From Streptomyces galbus (GTDB taxonomy: Bacteria > Actinomycetota > Actinomycetes > Streptomycetales > Streptomycetaceae): a DNA stretch of 64,000 bases. Each line of letters begins with the position of its first letter. Position 1 is the first letter of the stretch. A program made the translations under genes and the position numbers. Positions 33,158-40,644 of the stretch are shown here, piece by piece. The stretch lies in the NCBI RefSeq assembly GCF_005280195.1, contig NZ_SZPR01000023.1, positions 62,001 to 126,000 on the forward strand. Reading direction: 5' to 3'. The notes under the pieces were generated by a model that saw only the letters and a list, made by a program, of their open reading frames with translations, did no database searches and was not told the origin of the DNA.

Positions 33158-33267
33158 GTAAGCAAACGTTAGCGGGTCGTGCCCGCGGGTGTACGGGCGG
33201 CGGCAGACGCCCAACCCCACAAGCCTAAGGCATGCGAGGTGGGCGTCCGACCGCCCGTACTGCTTAC
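33158..33267 (-). promoter_or_regulatory. Long structured element between rpsN and rpsH
   Basis: Outer arms GTAAGC (33158-33163) and GCTTAC (33262-33267) enclose a perfect 10-bp stem GTACGGGCGG / CCGCCCGTAC (33191-33200 and 33251-33260). Inside that lies GACGCCC-ACC / GGT-GGGCGTC (33206-33216 and 33238-33247). The multi-stem RNA would form in the spc transcript just before rpsH. It may be a regulatory leader, a processing site or a partial terminator. Confidence 0.6.
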
Positions 33268-33296
33268 CGAGAGCCTTGGAGTCCCTAAGTCGGGGA

Positions 33297-33482
33297 CTAC
33301 CAGGAGCTCTTGGTCACGCCCGGCAGCTCGCCGCGGTGAGCCATCTCACGAAGGCACACGCGGCAGAGGCCGAACTTGCGGTACACGGAGTGCGGACGGC
33401 CGCAGCGCTGGCAGCGGGTGTACGCGCGCACACCGAACTTGGGCTTGCGAGCAGCCTTCGCGATGAGAGCCTTCTTCGCCAT
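33297..33482 (-). CDS. rpsN: 30S ribosomal protein S14, type Z (zinc-binding)
   Basis: 61 residues; short uS14 form, often named rpsZ in Streptomyces. Zinc ribbon CQRCGRPHSVYRKFGLCRVC with cysteines at 24, 27, 40 and 43, then LREMAHRGELPGVTKSSW. This is the C+ paralogue; cysteine-free copies under Zur control are known elsewhere in streptomycete genomes. ATG 33482 starts five bases after the rplE stop. Confidence 0.99.
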   Translation of the reverse strand: MAKKALIAKAARKPKFGVRAYTRCQRCGRPHSVYRKFGLCRVCLREMAHRGELPGVTKSSW

Positions 33483-33487
33483 CTCGC

Positions 33488-34048
33488 TCACGCCTCCTTG
33501 AACGGGAAGCCGAGGTGACGGAGGAGCGCGCGGCCCTCTTCGTCGTTGGTCGCCGTGGTGACCACGGTGATGTCCATACCCCGGACGCGGTCGATCTTGT
33601 CCTGGTCGATCTCGTGGAACATGACCTGCTCCGTGAGACCGAAGGTGTAGTTGCCACGGCCGTCGAACTGCTTGGGGGACAGGCCGCGGAAGTCGCGGAT
33701 GCGCGGGAGCGCCAGCGACAGGGTGCGGTCCAGGAACTCCCACATGCGGTCGCCACGGAGCGTGACGTGGGCACCGATCGGCTGACCCTCGCGCAGCTTG
33801 AACTGCGCGATGGACTTGCGGGCCTTGGTGACGGCCGGCTTCTGACCGGTGATGGTGGTCAGGTCGCGGATCGCGCCCTCGATGAGCTTCGAGTCACGGG
33901 CGGCGTCGCCGACACCCATGTTGACCACGATCTTGACGAGGCCCGGAACCTGCATGACGTTCGCGTACTGGAACTGGTCACGCAGCTTCTGGATGATCTC
34001 CTCGCGGTACTTCTGCTTCAGACGCGGAGTCACGGTGGTGGTAGCCAT
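33488..34048 (-). CDS. rplE: 50S ribosomal protein L5
   Basis: 186 residues; uL5, 5S rRNA binder contacting P-site tRNA. LVKIVVNMGVGDAARDSKLIEGAIRDLTTITGQKPAVTKARKSIAQFKLREGQPIGAHVTLRGDRMWEFLDR is the conserved core. Its ATG overlaps the rplX stop by one base (TGATG). Confidence 0.99.
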   Translation of the reverse strand: MATTTVTPRLKQKYREEIIQKLRDQFQYANVMQVPGLVKIVVNMGVGDAARDSKLIEGAIRDLTTITGQKPAVTKARKSIAQFKLREGQPIGAHVTLRGDRMWEFLDRTLSLALPRIRDFRGLSPKQFDGRGNYTFGLTEQVMFHEIDQDKIDRVRGMDITVVTTATNDEEGRALLRHLGFPFKEA

Positions 34049-34371
34049 CAGATGTCCTCACCCGTCCGCTTGGCAACGCGGATCTTGTTGCCCTCGTCGT
34101 CGAAGCGGTAACCGACACGCGTGACGACCTTGTTGCCGTCCTTCTCCACGACCAGCTGGACGTTGGAGACGTGGATCGGGGCCTCGGTCGTGACGATGCC
34201 GCCGGCCTGGGAACCGCGAGCGGTCGGACCGGCCTTCGTGTGCTTCTTGACCCGGTTGACACCCTCGACCAGGACGCGGTCCTCGCGGGGGAAGGCCGCG
34301 ATGACCTTGCCCTGCTTGCCCTTGTCCTTACCGGTGATGACCTGGACCAGGTCGCCCTTCTTGATCTTCAT
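34048..34371 (-). CDS. rplX: 50S ribosomal protein L24
   Basis: 107 residues; uL24, an assembly initiator. KIKKGDLVQVITGKDKGKQGKVIAAFPREDRVLVEGVN is the KOW motif region. Overlaps rplE by one base and starts two bases after the rplN stop. Confidence 0.99.
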   Translation of the reverse strand: MKIKKGDLVQVITGKDKGKQGKVIAAFPREDRVLVEGVNRVKKHTKAGPTARGSQAGGIVTTEAPIHVSNVQLVVEKDGNKVVTRVGYRFDDEGNKIRVAKRTGEDI

Positions 34372-34373
34372 GC

Positions 34374-34742
34374 TTACAGCACCTCCGGAGCCAGCGAGAT
34401 GATCTTCATGAACTTCTTCTCGCGCAGCTCACGCCCGACCGGGCCGAAGATGCGGGTGCCGCGAGGGTCGCCGTCGTTCTTCAGAATGACGGCGGCGTTC
34501 TCGTCGAAGCGGATGTACGAGCCGTCCGGACGGCGGCGCTCCTTGACGGTGCGAACGATGACCGCCTTGACGACGTCACCCTTCTTCACGTTGCCACCGG
34601 GGATCGCGTCCTTGACGGTGGCGACGATGACGTCACCGATGCCCGCGTAGCGGCGACCGGAGCCACCGAGCACACGGATGCAAAGGATTTCCTTCGCCCC
34701 CGTGTTGTCGGCGACGCGCAGTCGCGACTCCTGCTGGATCAC
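34374..34742 (-). CDS. rplN: 50S ribosomal protein L14
   Basis: 122 residues; uL14 at the subunit interface. MIQQESRLRVADNTGAKEILCIRVLGGSGRRYAGIGDVIVATVKDAIPGGNVKKGDVVKAVIVRT is typical. GTG start at 34742 after AGGAGATAGAC. First gene of the classical spc cluster; two tandem hairpins separate it from rpsQ. Confidence 0.99.
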   Translation of the reverse strand: MIQQESRLRVADNTGAKEILCIRVLGGSGRRYAGIGDVIVATVKDAIPGGNVKKGDVVKAVIVRTVKERRRPDGSYIRFDENAAVILKNDGDPRGTRIFGPVGRELREKKFMKIISLAPEVL

Positions 34743-34770
34743 GTCTATCTCCTGATCGTCTGCCGGTTCC

Positions 34771-34837
34771 CCGGGGGCCGCTTCTCAACGGCCCCCGGAG
34801 CCTGGCGGAACTCTCCTGCGGGGTCTGCCCCGCAGGA
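34771..34837. terminator. Two tandem hairpins at the S10 / spc boundary
   Basis: Hairpin 1: CCGGGGGCCG / CGGCCCCCGG (34771-34798). Hairpin 2: TCCTGCGGGG / CCCCGCAGGA with loop TCTG (34814-34837), starting right at the rpsQ stop codon. Both are perfect 10-bp stems. They lie exactly where E. coli has its S10/spc operon boundary and suggest partial termination or RNA processing. Confidence 0.75.
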
Positions 34838-34838
34838 A

Positions 34839-35123
34839 TTACTTGGCCTTCTCGAGGATCTCGACGACGCGCCAGCGCTTCGTCGCGGACAGCGGCCGGG
34901 TCTCCATCAGGAGGACGCGGTCGCCGACACCCGCGGCGTTCTGCTCGTCGTGCGCCTTGAGCTTGTTCGTACGGCGGATGACCTTGCCGTACAGCGCGTG
35001 CTTCACACGGTCCTCGACGGCGACGACGACGGTCTTGTCCATCTTGTCGCTGACGACGAGACCCTCGCGGGTCTTGCGGAAGCCGCGCGCTTCCTTGTTC
35101 TCAGTCACGTTGCTCTCGCTCAT
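34839..35123 (-). CDS. rpsQ: 30S ribosomal protein S17
   Basis: 94 residues; uS17, primary 16S binder. GFRKTREGLVVSDKMDKTVVVAVEDRVKHALYGKVIRRTNKLKAHDEQN and GDRVLLMETRPLSATKRWRVVEILEKAK are conserved. ATG overlaps the rpmC stop by four bases (ATGA). Last gene of the classical S10 cluster. Confidence 0.99.
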   Translation of the reverse strand: MSESNVTENKEARGFRKTREGLVVSDKMDKTVVVAVEDRVKHALYGKVIRRTNKLKAHDEQNAAGVGDRVLLMETRPLSATKRWRVVEILEKAK

Positions 35124-35344
35124 GCGTTCTCCACCGTTTCGATGCCCAGCTCACGCTCGCGCATCAGGGTGTAGATCCGCGCGATGTCCTTACGGACGGC
35201 CTTGAGCCGACCGTGGTTTTCGAGCTGACCCGTGGCCGCCTGGAAGCGGAGGTTGAACAGCTCTTCCTTGGCCTCGCGGAGCTTGTTCAGAAGCTCCTCG
35301 TTGCCCAGCTCGCGCAGCTCGGACGCCTTGGTACCGGCCGACAT
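35120..35344 (-). CDS. rpmC: 50S ribosomal protein L29
   Basis: 74 residues; uL29 at the tunnel exit, part of the docking site for trigger factor and SRP. ELRELGNEELLNKLREAKEELFNLRFQAATGQLENHGRLKAVRKDIARIYT is diagnostic. ATG 35344 overlaps the rplP stop (TGATG); GTG 35347 directly before it is a possible alternative. Confidence 0.98.
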   Translation of the reverse strand: MSAGTKASELRELGNEELLNKLREAKEELFNLRFQAATGQLENHGRLKAVRKDIARIYTLMRERELGIETVENA

Positions 35345-35763
35345 CACGCTTCACCTGCCTCGCGCTTGACGATCCGGCACTTCATCGGCAGCTTGTGGGC
35401 CGCACGCGTCAGCGCCTCACGGGCGATCTTCTCGTTGGGGTACGACAGCTCGAACATGACGCGTCCGGGCTTGACGTTGGCGATCCACCACTCCGGAGAA
35501 CCCTTACCGGAACCCATGCGGGTCTCGGCCGGCTTCTTGGTGAGGGGACGGTCCGGGTAGATGTTGATCCAGACCTTGCCGCCACGCTTGATGTGGCGGG
35601 TCATCGCGATACGGGCCGCCTCGATCTGGCGGTTCGTCACGTAGGCCGGGGTCAGCGCCTGGATGCCGTACTCGCCGAACGCAACCTGCGTGCCACCCTT
35701 GGACATGCCGTTGCGCTTGGGGTGGTGCTGCTTGCGGTGCTTGACCCTACGGGGGATCAGCAT
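35344..35763 (-). CDS. rplP: 50S ribosomal protein L16
   Basis: 139 residues; uL16 near the peptidyl-transferase A site. LIPRRVKHRKQHHPKRNGMSKGGTQVAFGEYGIQALTPAYVTNRQIEAARIAMTRHIKRGGKVWINIYPDRPLTKKPAETRMGSGKG is standard. ATG 35763, five bases after the rpsC stop. No avilamycin/evernimicin-type change was looked for in detail. Confidence 0.99.
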   Translation of the reverse strand: MLIPRRVKHRKQHHPKRNGMSKGGTQVAFGEYGIQALTPAYVTNRQIEAARIAMTRHIKRGGKVWINIYPDRPLTKKPAETRMGSGKGSPEWWIANVKPGRVMFELSYPNEKIAREALTRAAHKLPMKCRIVKREAGEA

Positions 35764-35768
35764 GGTGG

Positions 35769-36593
35769 TCAGGCCTCCGTTCCGGTGCTCTCAGCCGGAG
35801 CGGCGGCGGGCGCGTCGGCCTGGGGGGCCTCGGCAGCCGGAGCCTGCTGCTGCGGCTTGCGACCGCGCCGCTCGCCACCGCGGCCACCACGGGCCGGGCG
35901 GTCGGCGCCACCGCGGGCCGGGCGGTTACCCGCACGGGCGGCAGCGTTCTCGGCGCGGACCTCGGCGATGTTCTTCACGTCGCCCTTGTAGATCCAGACC
36001 TTCACGCCGATGCGGCCGAAGGTCGTCTTGGCCTCGAAGAAGCCGTAGTCCACGTTCGCGCGGAGCGTGTGCAGGGGCACGCGGCCCTCGCGGTAGAACT
36101 CCGAGCGGGACATCTCGGCGCCGCCGAGGCGGCCACCGCACTGGATCTTGATGCCCTTGGCGCCGGCCTTCATGGCGGACTGCATGCTCTTGCGCATGGC
36201 CCGACGGAAGGAGACGCGGGAGGAGAGCTGCTCGGCGACGGCCTGGGCCACGAGCTGAGCGTCCGTCTCGGGGTTCTTGACCTCGAGGATGTTCAGCTGG
36301 ACCTGCTTGCCGGTGAGCTTCTCGAGGTCGCCGCGGATGCGGTCGGCCTCGGCGCCACGGCGGCCGATGACGATGCCCGGACGAGCGGTGTGGATGTCCA
36401 CCCGCACGCGGTCACGGGTGCGCTCGATCTCGACCTTGGAGATGCCGGCGCGCTCCATGCCGGACGTCATCATCCGACGGATGGCGACGTCTTCCTTGAC
36501 GTAGTCCTTGTACAGCTTGTCGGCGTACCAGCGCGACTTGAAGTCGGTGGTGATGCCGAGCCGGAACCCGTGCGGGTTTACCTTCTGGCCCAT
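35769..36593 (-). CDS. rpsC: 30S ribosomal protein S3
   Basis: 274 residues; uS3 at the mRNA entry. Core 1-210 with KVNPHGFRLGITTDFKSRWYADKLYKDYV, the KH-domain GRRGAEADRIRGDLEKLTGK and GRLGGAEMSRSEFYREGRVPLHTLRANVDYGF. The last 60 residues are an Arg/Gly/Gln/Ala-rich disordered tail, normal for Streptomyces S3. ATG shares its A with the rplV stop (TAATG). Confidence 0.99.
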   Translation of the reverse strand: MGQKVNPHGFRLGITTDFKSRWYADKLYKDYVKEDVAIRRMMTSGMERAGISKVEIERTRDRVRVDIHTARPGIVIGRRGAEADRIRGDLEKLTGKQVQLNILEVKNPETDAQLVAQAVAEQLSSRVSFRRAMRKSMQSAMKAGAKGIKIQCGGRLGGAEMSRSEFYREGRVPLHTLRANVDYGFFEAKTTFGRIGVKVWIYKGDVKNIAEVRAENAAARAGNRPARGGADRPARGGRGGERRGRKPQQQAPAAEAPQADAPAAAPAESTGTEA

Positions 36594-36940
36594 TACCGGG
36601 TTCCTTCCTTGCTGCTGACGACCACGGTGATGTGGCTGGTCCGCTTGCGGATCCGGTAGGCGCGGCCCTGGGCACGCGGCCGGAACCGCTTCAGGGTCGG
36701 GCCCTCGTCGACGTAGGCCTCGGAGATGTAGAGGCTGTCGGCGTCGGTGTGGTCGTAGTTGTGCGCGGCGTTGGCGATGGCGCTGTCCAGCACCTTGCCC
36801 ACCGGCACCGAGGCGGCCTGCGGAGCGAATCGCAGGACGGCCTGGGCCTCCGTGGCGTCCATGCCACGGATGAGGTCCACCACGCGGCGGGCCTTCATGG
36901 GCGTGACGCGGATGTACCGCGCCTGGGCCCTGGCTTCCAT
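36593..36940 (-). CDS. rplV: 50S ribosomal protein L22
   Basis: 115 residues; uL22, whose hairpin lines the exit tunnel. EARAQARYIRVTPMKARRVVDLIRGMDATEAQAVLRFAP and LKRFRPRAQGRAYRIRKRTSHITVVV (tip of the hairpin and macrolide-site neighbour) are intact. ATG 36940; GTAACTGAAGGGACAACC precedes it. Confidence 0.99.
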   Translation of the reverse strand: MEARAQARYIRVTPMKARRVVDLIRGMDATEAQAVLRFAPQAASVPVGKVLDSAIANAAHNYDHTDADSLYISEAYVDEGPTLKRFRPRAQGRAYRIRKRTSHITVVVSSKEGTR

Positions 36941-36983
36941 GGTTGTCCCTTCAGTTACTTACGTGTCTGAATGCGATCCGCTG

Positions 36984-37265
36984 CTAGCGGCGCTTCGACT
37001 TCCGGTCTTCCTTGACGTGACCCCGGAAGGTACGCGTCGGCGAGAACTCGCCGAGCTTGTGGCCGACCATCGACTCGGTGACGAACACCGGGATGTGGGT
37101 CTTGCCGTTGTGCACCGCGATCGTGTGCCCGAGCATCGCCGGGATGATCATGGAGCGCCGGGACCAGGTCTTGATGACGTTCTTGGTGCCGGCTTCGTTC
37201 TGAGCGTCCACCTTCTTGATGAGGTGGTCGTCGACGAAGGGCCCCTTCTTCAAGCTACGAGGCAT
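36984..37265 (-). CDS. rpsS: 30S ribosomal protein S19
   Basis: 93 residues; uS19 of the head. PRSLKKGPFVDDHLIKKVDAQNEAGTKNVIKTWSRRSMIIPAMLGHTIAVHNGKTHIPVFVTESMVGHKLGEFSPTRTFRGH is conserved. 12 bases after rplB. Confidence 0.99.
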   Translation of the reverse strand: MPRSLKKGPFVDDHLIKKVDAQNEAGTKNVIKTWSRRSMIIPAMLGHTIAVHNGKTHIPVFVTESMVGHKLGEFSPTRTFRGHVKEDRKSKRR

Positions 37266-37277
37266 CTCAACCCGTCC

Positions 37278-38114
37278 TTAGCGCTTCTTGTTCGTCTTGC
37301 GGCGGCGGACGATGTACTTGTTGCTCGCCTTCTTGGGAGAACGAGTACGACCTTCCTTCTGACCCCAGGGGCTGACCGGGTGGCGACCACCGGAGGTCTT
37401 GCCCTCACCACCACCGTGGGGGTGGTCAACCGGGTTCATCGCCACACCGCGAACGGTCGGGCGGACGCCCAGCCAGCGCTTGCGGCCGGCCTTGCCCCAG
37501 TTGATGTTGCTCTGCTCGGCGTTGCCGACCTCGCCGACCGTGGCGCGGCAGCGCTGGTCGACCAGGCGGATCTCACCGGAGGGCATGCGGAGGTGGGCCA
37601 TCGAGCCCTCCTTCGCGAGCAGCTGCACGGAGGCACCGGCGGAGCGGGCGAACTTGGCGCCGCCACCCGGACGAAGCTCCACGGAGTGGATCGTCGTACC
37701 GACCGGGATGTTGCGCAGCGCCAGGTTGTTGCCGGGCTTGATGTCGGCCGACGGGCCGTTCTCGATCCGGTCGCCCTGGTTGAGGCCCTTGGGGGCCAGG
37801 ATGTAGCGCTTCTCGCCGTCCGCGTAGTGCAGGAGCGCGATGCGCGCGGTGCGGTTCGGGTCGTACTCGATGTGCGCGACCTTCGCCGGCACGCCGTCCT
37901 TGTCGTGACGACGGAAGTCGATCACGCGGTAGGCGCGCTTGTGGCCACCGCCCTGGTGGCGGACGGTCACACGACCGGAATTGTTACGGCCGCCCTTGCT
38001 GTGCAGGGGACGGACCAGCGACTTCTCCGGCGTGGACCGCGTGACCTCGACGAAGTCGGCGACGCTGGAGCCACGACGGCCCGGAGTCGTCGGCTTGTAC
38101 TTGCGGATACCCAT
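37278..38114 (-). CDS. rplB: 50S ribosomal protein L2
   Basis: 278 residues; uL2, essential for peptidyl-transferase activity. GIRKYKPTTPGRRGSSVADFVEVT at the start, GRNNSGRVTVRHQGGGHKRAYRVIDF, and the catalytic-region PTVRGVAMNPVDHPHGGGEGKTSGGRHPVSPWGQ with its invariant His. ATG 38114. Confidence 0.99.
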   Translation of the reverse strand: MGIRKYKPTTPGRRGSSVADFVEVTRSTPEKSLVRPLHSKGGRNNSGRVTVRHQGGGHKRAYRVIDFRRHDKDGVPAKVAHIEYDPNRTARIALLHYADGEKRYILAPKGLNQGDRIENGPSADIKPGNNLALRNIPVGTTIHSVELRPGGGAKFARSAGASVQLLAKEGSMAHLRMPSGEIRLVDQRCRATVGEVGNAEQSNINWGKAGRKRWLGVRPTVRGVAMNPVDHPHGGGEGKTSGGRHPVSPWGQKEGRTRSPKKASNKYIVRRRKTNKKR

Positions 38115-38154
38115 TTCTCAGTCCTCGTCCGATATCGAACGATCCGGACCTCCG

Positions 38155-38574
38155 TCAGGAGGTCGGACCGCCGAAGATGTCGATACGGTCGCCCTCGGCG
38201 AGGGTCACGATCGCGCGCTTGGTGGCCGCGCGCTGGCCGAAGCCGGTGCGGGTCCGCTTGCGCTTGCCCTGGCGGTTGATCGTGTTGACCCCGGTGACCT
38301 TGACCGAGAAGACCGCCTGGACGGCCTCCTTGATCTGGGTCTTGTTGGCCCGCGGGTCGACGACGAACGTGTACTTGTTGTCGTCGAGCAGCGCGTAGCT
38401 CTTCTCGGACACGACCGGCTTCAGCAGGACGTCACGGGGGTCCGTGTACGCCTTGCTCACCGGGGTGACGACGGTGTTCTTGCCCTCGGCGGCGTGGCGG
38501 CGCGCCTTCGCGACGCGCGCGGCCTTGGCGGCCTTCGCAGCCTTGGAGGCAATGCTCGGGTGACGCGTAGCCAT
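38155..38574 (-). CDS. rplW: 50S ribosomal protein L23
   Basis: 139 residues; uL23 at the tunnel exit. An Ala/Lys-rich N-terminal extension of about 40 residues (SIASKAAKAAKAARVAKARR) precedes the core DPRDVLLKPVVSEKSYALLDDNKYTFVVDPRANKTQIKEAVQAVFSVKVTGVNTINRQGK. ATG 38574 overlaps the rplD stop (TGATG), which fixes this start. Confidence 0.98.
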   Translation of the reverse strand: MATRHPSIASKAAKAAKAARVAKARRHAAEGKNTVVTPVSKAYTDPRDVLLKPVVSEKSYALLDDNKYTFVVDPRANKTQIKEAVQAVFSVKVTGVNTINRQGKRKRTRTGFGQRAATKRAIVTLAEGDRIDIFGGPTS

Positions 38575-39230
38575 CAGGCCTCGCTCCCTTCGGTGTCGGT
38601 GGCCTTCGGGCCGGCGACGAAGGACTCGAGAGCGGCCTGGGTGAAGACCACGTCGTCCGAGACGATCACGTCGTACGTGTTCAGCTGGCCCGGCTCCAGG
38701 ATGTGGACCTGGGGCAGGTTGCGGGCGGACAGCCACGCGGCCTCGTCGGCGCGCTCGACGACCAGGAGCAGGTTCTTGCGCTCCGAGATCTTGCCGAACA
38801 GGCTCTTCGCGGCCTTGGTGGACGGGGTCTCGCCCTCGATCACGCCGGAGACGACGTGGATGCGGTTCGCGCGGGCCCGGTCGGTGAGGGCGTGCCGCAG
38901 GGCGGCGGCCTTCATCTTCTTCGGGGTGCGCTGCGAGTAGTCGCGCGGCACGGGACCGTGCACGACGCCACCACCGGCGAACTGCGGCGCGCGGGTCGAG
39001 CCCTGGCGGGCGCGGCCGGTGCCCTTCTGGCGGTACGGCTTCTTGCCGCCACCACGGACCTCGCCACGGGTCTTGGTCTTGTGCGTGCCCTGACGGGCAG
39101 CCGCGTTCTGCGCGACGACGACCTGGTGGATCAGCGGGATGCTGACCTTCTCCACGCCGAAGATCTCCGCGGGGAGCTCGACGCTACCGGTCTTCTCGCC
39201 GGCAGGCGAAAGGATGTCAACAGTGCTCAT
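38574..39230 (-). CDS. rplD: 50S ribosomal protein L4
   Basis: 218 residues; uL4, which lines the exit tunnel and in E. coli represses the S10 operon. HQVVVAQNAAARQGTHKTKTRGEVRGGGKKPYRQKGTGRARQGSTRAPQFAGGGVVHGPVPRDYSQRTPKKMKAAAL is the conserved loop region. ATG 39230, seven bases after the rplC stop; the ATG at 39332 was rejected as lying inside rplC. Confidence 0.99.
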   Translation of the reverse strand: MSTVDILSPAGEKTGSVELPAEIFGVEKVSIPLIHQVVVAQNAAARQGTHKTKTRGEVRGGGKKPYRQKGTGRARQGSTRAPQFAGGGVVHGPVPRDYSQRTPKKMKAAALRHALTDRARANRIHVVSGVIEGETPSTKAAKSLFGKISERKNLLLVVERADEAAWLSARNLPQVHILEPGQLNTYDVIVSDDVVFTQAALESFVAGPKATDTEGSEA

Positions 39231-39237
39231 CGGTACC

Positions 39238-39882
39238 TCAGGCCCCCTTGGCCGCGGTGCGGACCAGGACGAGGCCGCCGTTCGGACCGGGAACCGCGCC
39301 CTTGATGAGCAGCAGACCCTTCTCCGCGTCAACGGCGTGGACGGTCAGGTTCTGGGTGGTGACGCGCTCGTTGCCCATGCGACCCGCCATGCGGAGGCCC
39401 TTGAACACACGGCCCGGGGTGGCACAGCCACCGATGGAACCGGGCGAGCGGTGCTTGCGCTGGGTGCCGTGTCCGGCGCCGAGGCCCTTGAAGTTGTGAC
39501 GCTTCATGACACCGGCGAAGCCCTTGCCCTTGCTCTTGCCGGTCACGTCGACCTTGATGCCGGCCTCGAACACCTCAGCGGTGATCTCCTGGCCGAGGGT
39601 GTACTCGCTGGCGTCAGCGGTACGGATCTCGACGAGGTGGCGGCGGGGAGTGACGTCGGCCTTGGCGAAGTGGCCCTTGAGGGGCTTGTTCACCTTGCGC
39701 GGGTCGATCTCGCCGAACGCGATCTGGACGGACTCGTAGCCGTCGACGTCGTTCGTGCGGACCTGGGTGACGACGTTGGGGCCGGCCTTGACGACGGTGA
39801 CCGGAACAACACGGTTGTTCTCGTCCCACACCTGCGTCATGCCGAGCTTCTCGCCCAGGATGCCCTTGATCTGCTTAGCCAT
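39238..39882 (-). CDS. rplC: 50S ribosomal protein L3
   Basis: 214 residues; uL3, whose long loop reaches the peptidyl-transferase centre. KGILGEKLGMTQVWDENNRVVPVTVVKAGPN and the loop GHGTQRKHRSPGSIGGCATPGRVFKGLRMAGRMG are typical. ATG 39882, 17 bases after rpsJ. Confidence 0.99.
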   Translation of the reverse strand: MAKQIKGILGEKLGMTQVWDENNRVVPVTVVKAGPNVVTQVRTNDVDGYESVQIAFGEIDPRKVNKPLKGHFAKADVTPRRHLVEIRTADASEYTLGQEITAEVFEAGIKVDVTGKSKGKGFAGVMKRHNFKGLGAGHGTQRKHRSPGSIGGCATPGRVFKGLRMAGRMGNERVTTQNLTVHAVDAEKGLLLIKGAVPGPNGGLVLVRTAAKGA

Positions 39883-39899
39883 CGTTCAGATCACCGGCC

Positions 39900-40208
39900 T
39901 CAGAGCTTGATCTCGATGTCGACACCGGCCGGCAGGTCGAGTCGCATCAGAGAGTCAACGGTCTTGGGGGTCGGGTCGAGGATGTCGATCAGGCGCTTGT
40001 GCGTGCGCATCTCGAAGTGCTCGCGCGAGTCCTTGTACTTGTGCGGCGACTTGATGACGCAGTACACGTTCTTCTCAGTGGGCAGCGGCACCGGGCCCGC
40101 GACCGACGCACCGGTACGGGTCACCGTCTCGACGATCTTCTTCGCCGAGGAGTCGATGACCTCGTGGTCGTAGGCCTTGAGCCGGATGCGGATCTTCTGT
40201 CCCGCCAT
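39900..40208 (-). CDS. rpsJ: 30S ribosomal protein S10 / NusE
   Basis: 102 residues; uS10, also the antitermination factor NusE that pairs with NusB. AGQKIRIRLKAYDHEVIDSSAKKIVETVTRTGASVAGPVPLPTEKNVYCVIKSPHKYKDSREHFEMRTHKRLIDILDPTPKTVDSLMRLDLPAGVDIEIKL is full length and ordinary. ATG 40208 has only a weak Shine-Dalgarno. First gene of the S10-spc super-cluster, with a leader of about 370 nt. Confidence 0.99.
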   Translation of the reverse strand: MAGQKIRIRLKAYDHEVIDSSAKKIVETVTRTGASVAGPVPLPTEKNVYCVIKSPHKYKDSREHFEMRTHKRLIDILDPTPKTVDSLMRLDLPAGVDIEIKL

Positions 40209-40267
40209 GGCTACTCAGTAGTCCTGTCTCTCTTACGCTCCGGAACCCGGTGGTTCCGCCTTCTCCT

Positions 40268-40305
40268 CCGACCCACGCGGTCGGGCGTGTCGCGCTCCCG
40301 CTGAC
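40268..40305 (-). promoter_or_regulatory. Shared ribosomal-operon leader element, S10 copy
   Basis: On the transcript: GTCAGCGGGA, a 3-base spacer, CGACACGC, then CCGACCGCGTGGGTCGG, about 60 bases before rpsJ. The 17-base part can fold as CCGACC/GGTCGG around GCGTG. Alternatively the upstream CACGC can pair with that GCGTG. A copy with one substitution in the 25-base core precedes rpsL at 46215-46251. Confidence 0.7.
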
Positions 40306-40587
40306 ACAGATGTCCCTTGTTCGAACATCCCTGCGGGGAATGCACACGGCCCTACCGGAACCGCAGACCGGGGGCGAAGGCCCACCGGGCGCCTGGCCGG
40401 TGCCGCACCACACTTCCCGGAAGATTCCCGTACGTCCGCCCCAGCGCTGCCATGAGGCAGTTAGGGCGACGAGTACTGTGGGACTCGCTTCCGGTCCCCC
40501 CGGCGGGAGGCGCACAGCATCAACACTCGACCGAGCAACTCGGACAGTCTGCCACAAGGAACGGGGGCCTGGCCAATCGAGCCGGAG

Positions 40588-40615
40588 AGAATACCCCGCG
40601 AGTGACGTACGTCAA
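40588..40615 (-). promoter_or_regulatory. Predicted rpsJ (S10 operon) promoter
   Basis: -35 TTGACG (40615-40610) and -10 TATTCT (40593-40588) with a 16-base spacer, matching the housekeeping sigma HrdB-type consensus well. Transcription would start near 40581 and give a leader of about 370 nt. Confidence 0.65.
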
Positions 40616-40644
40616 ACACAAGGCCGGGCGCACGCCGCCCGGCC

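Larger units (their letters stand above)
40209..40644 (-). promoter_or_regulatory. S10 operon promoter and leader region
   Basis: A 436-base gene-free stretch. It contains a promoter at 40588-40615, a leader of roughly 370 nt, and an element at 40268-40305 shared with the rpsL leader. Several small palindromes occur (for example CTTCCGGGAAG near 40414). No coding frame with a credible start was seen. Confidence 0.7.
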
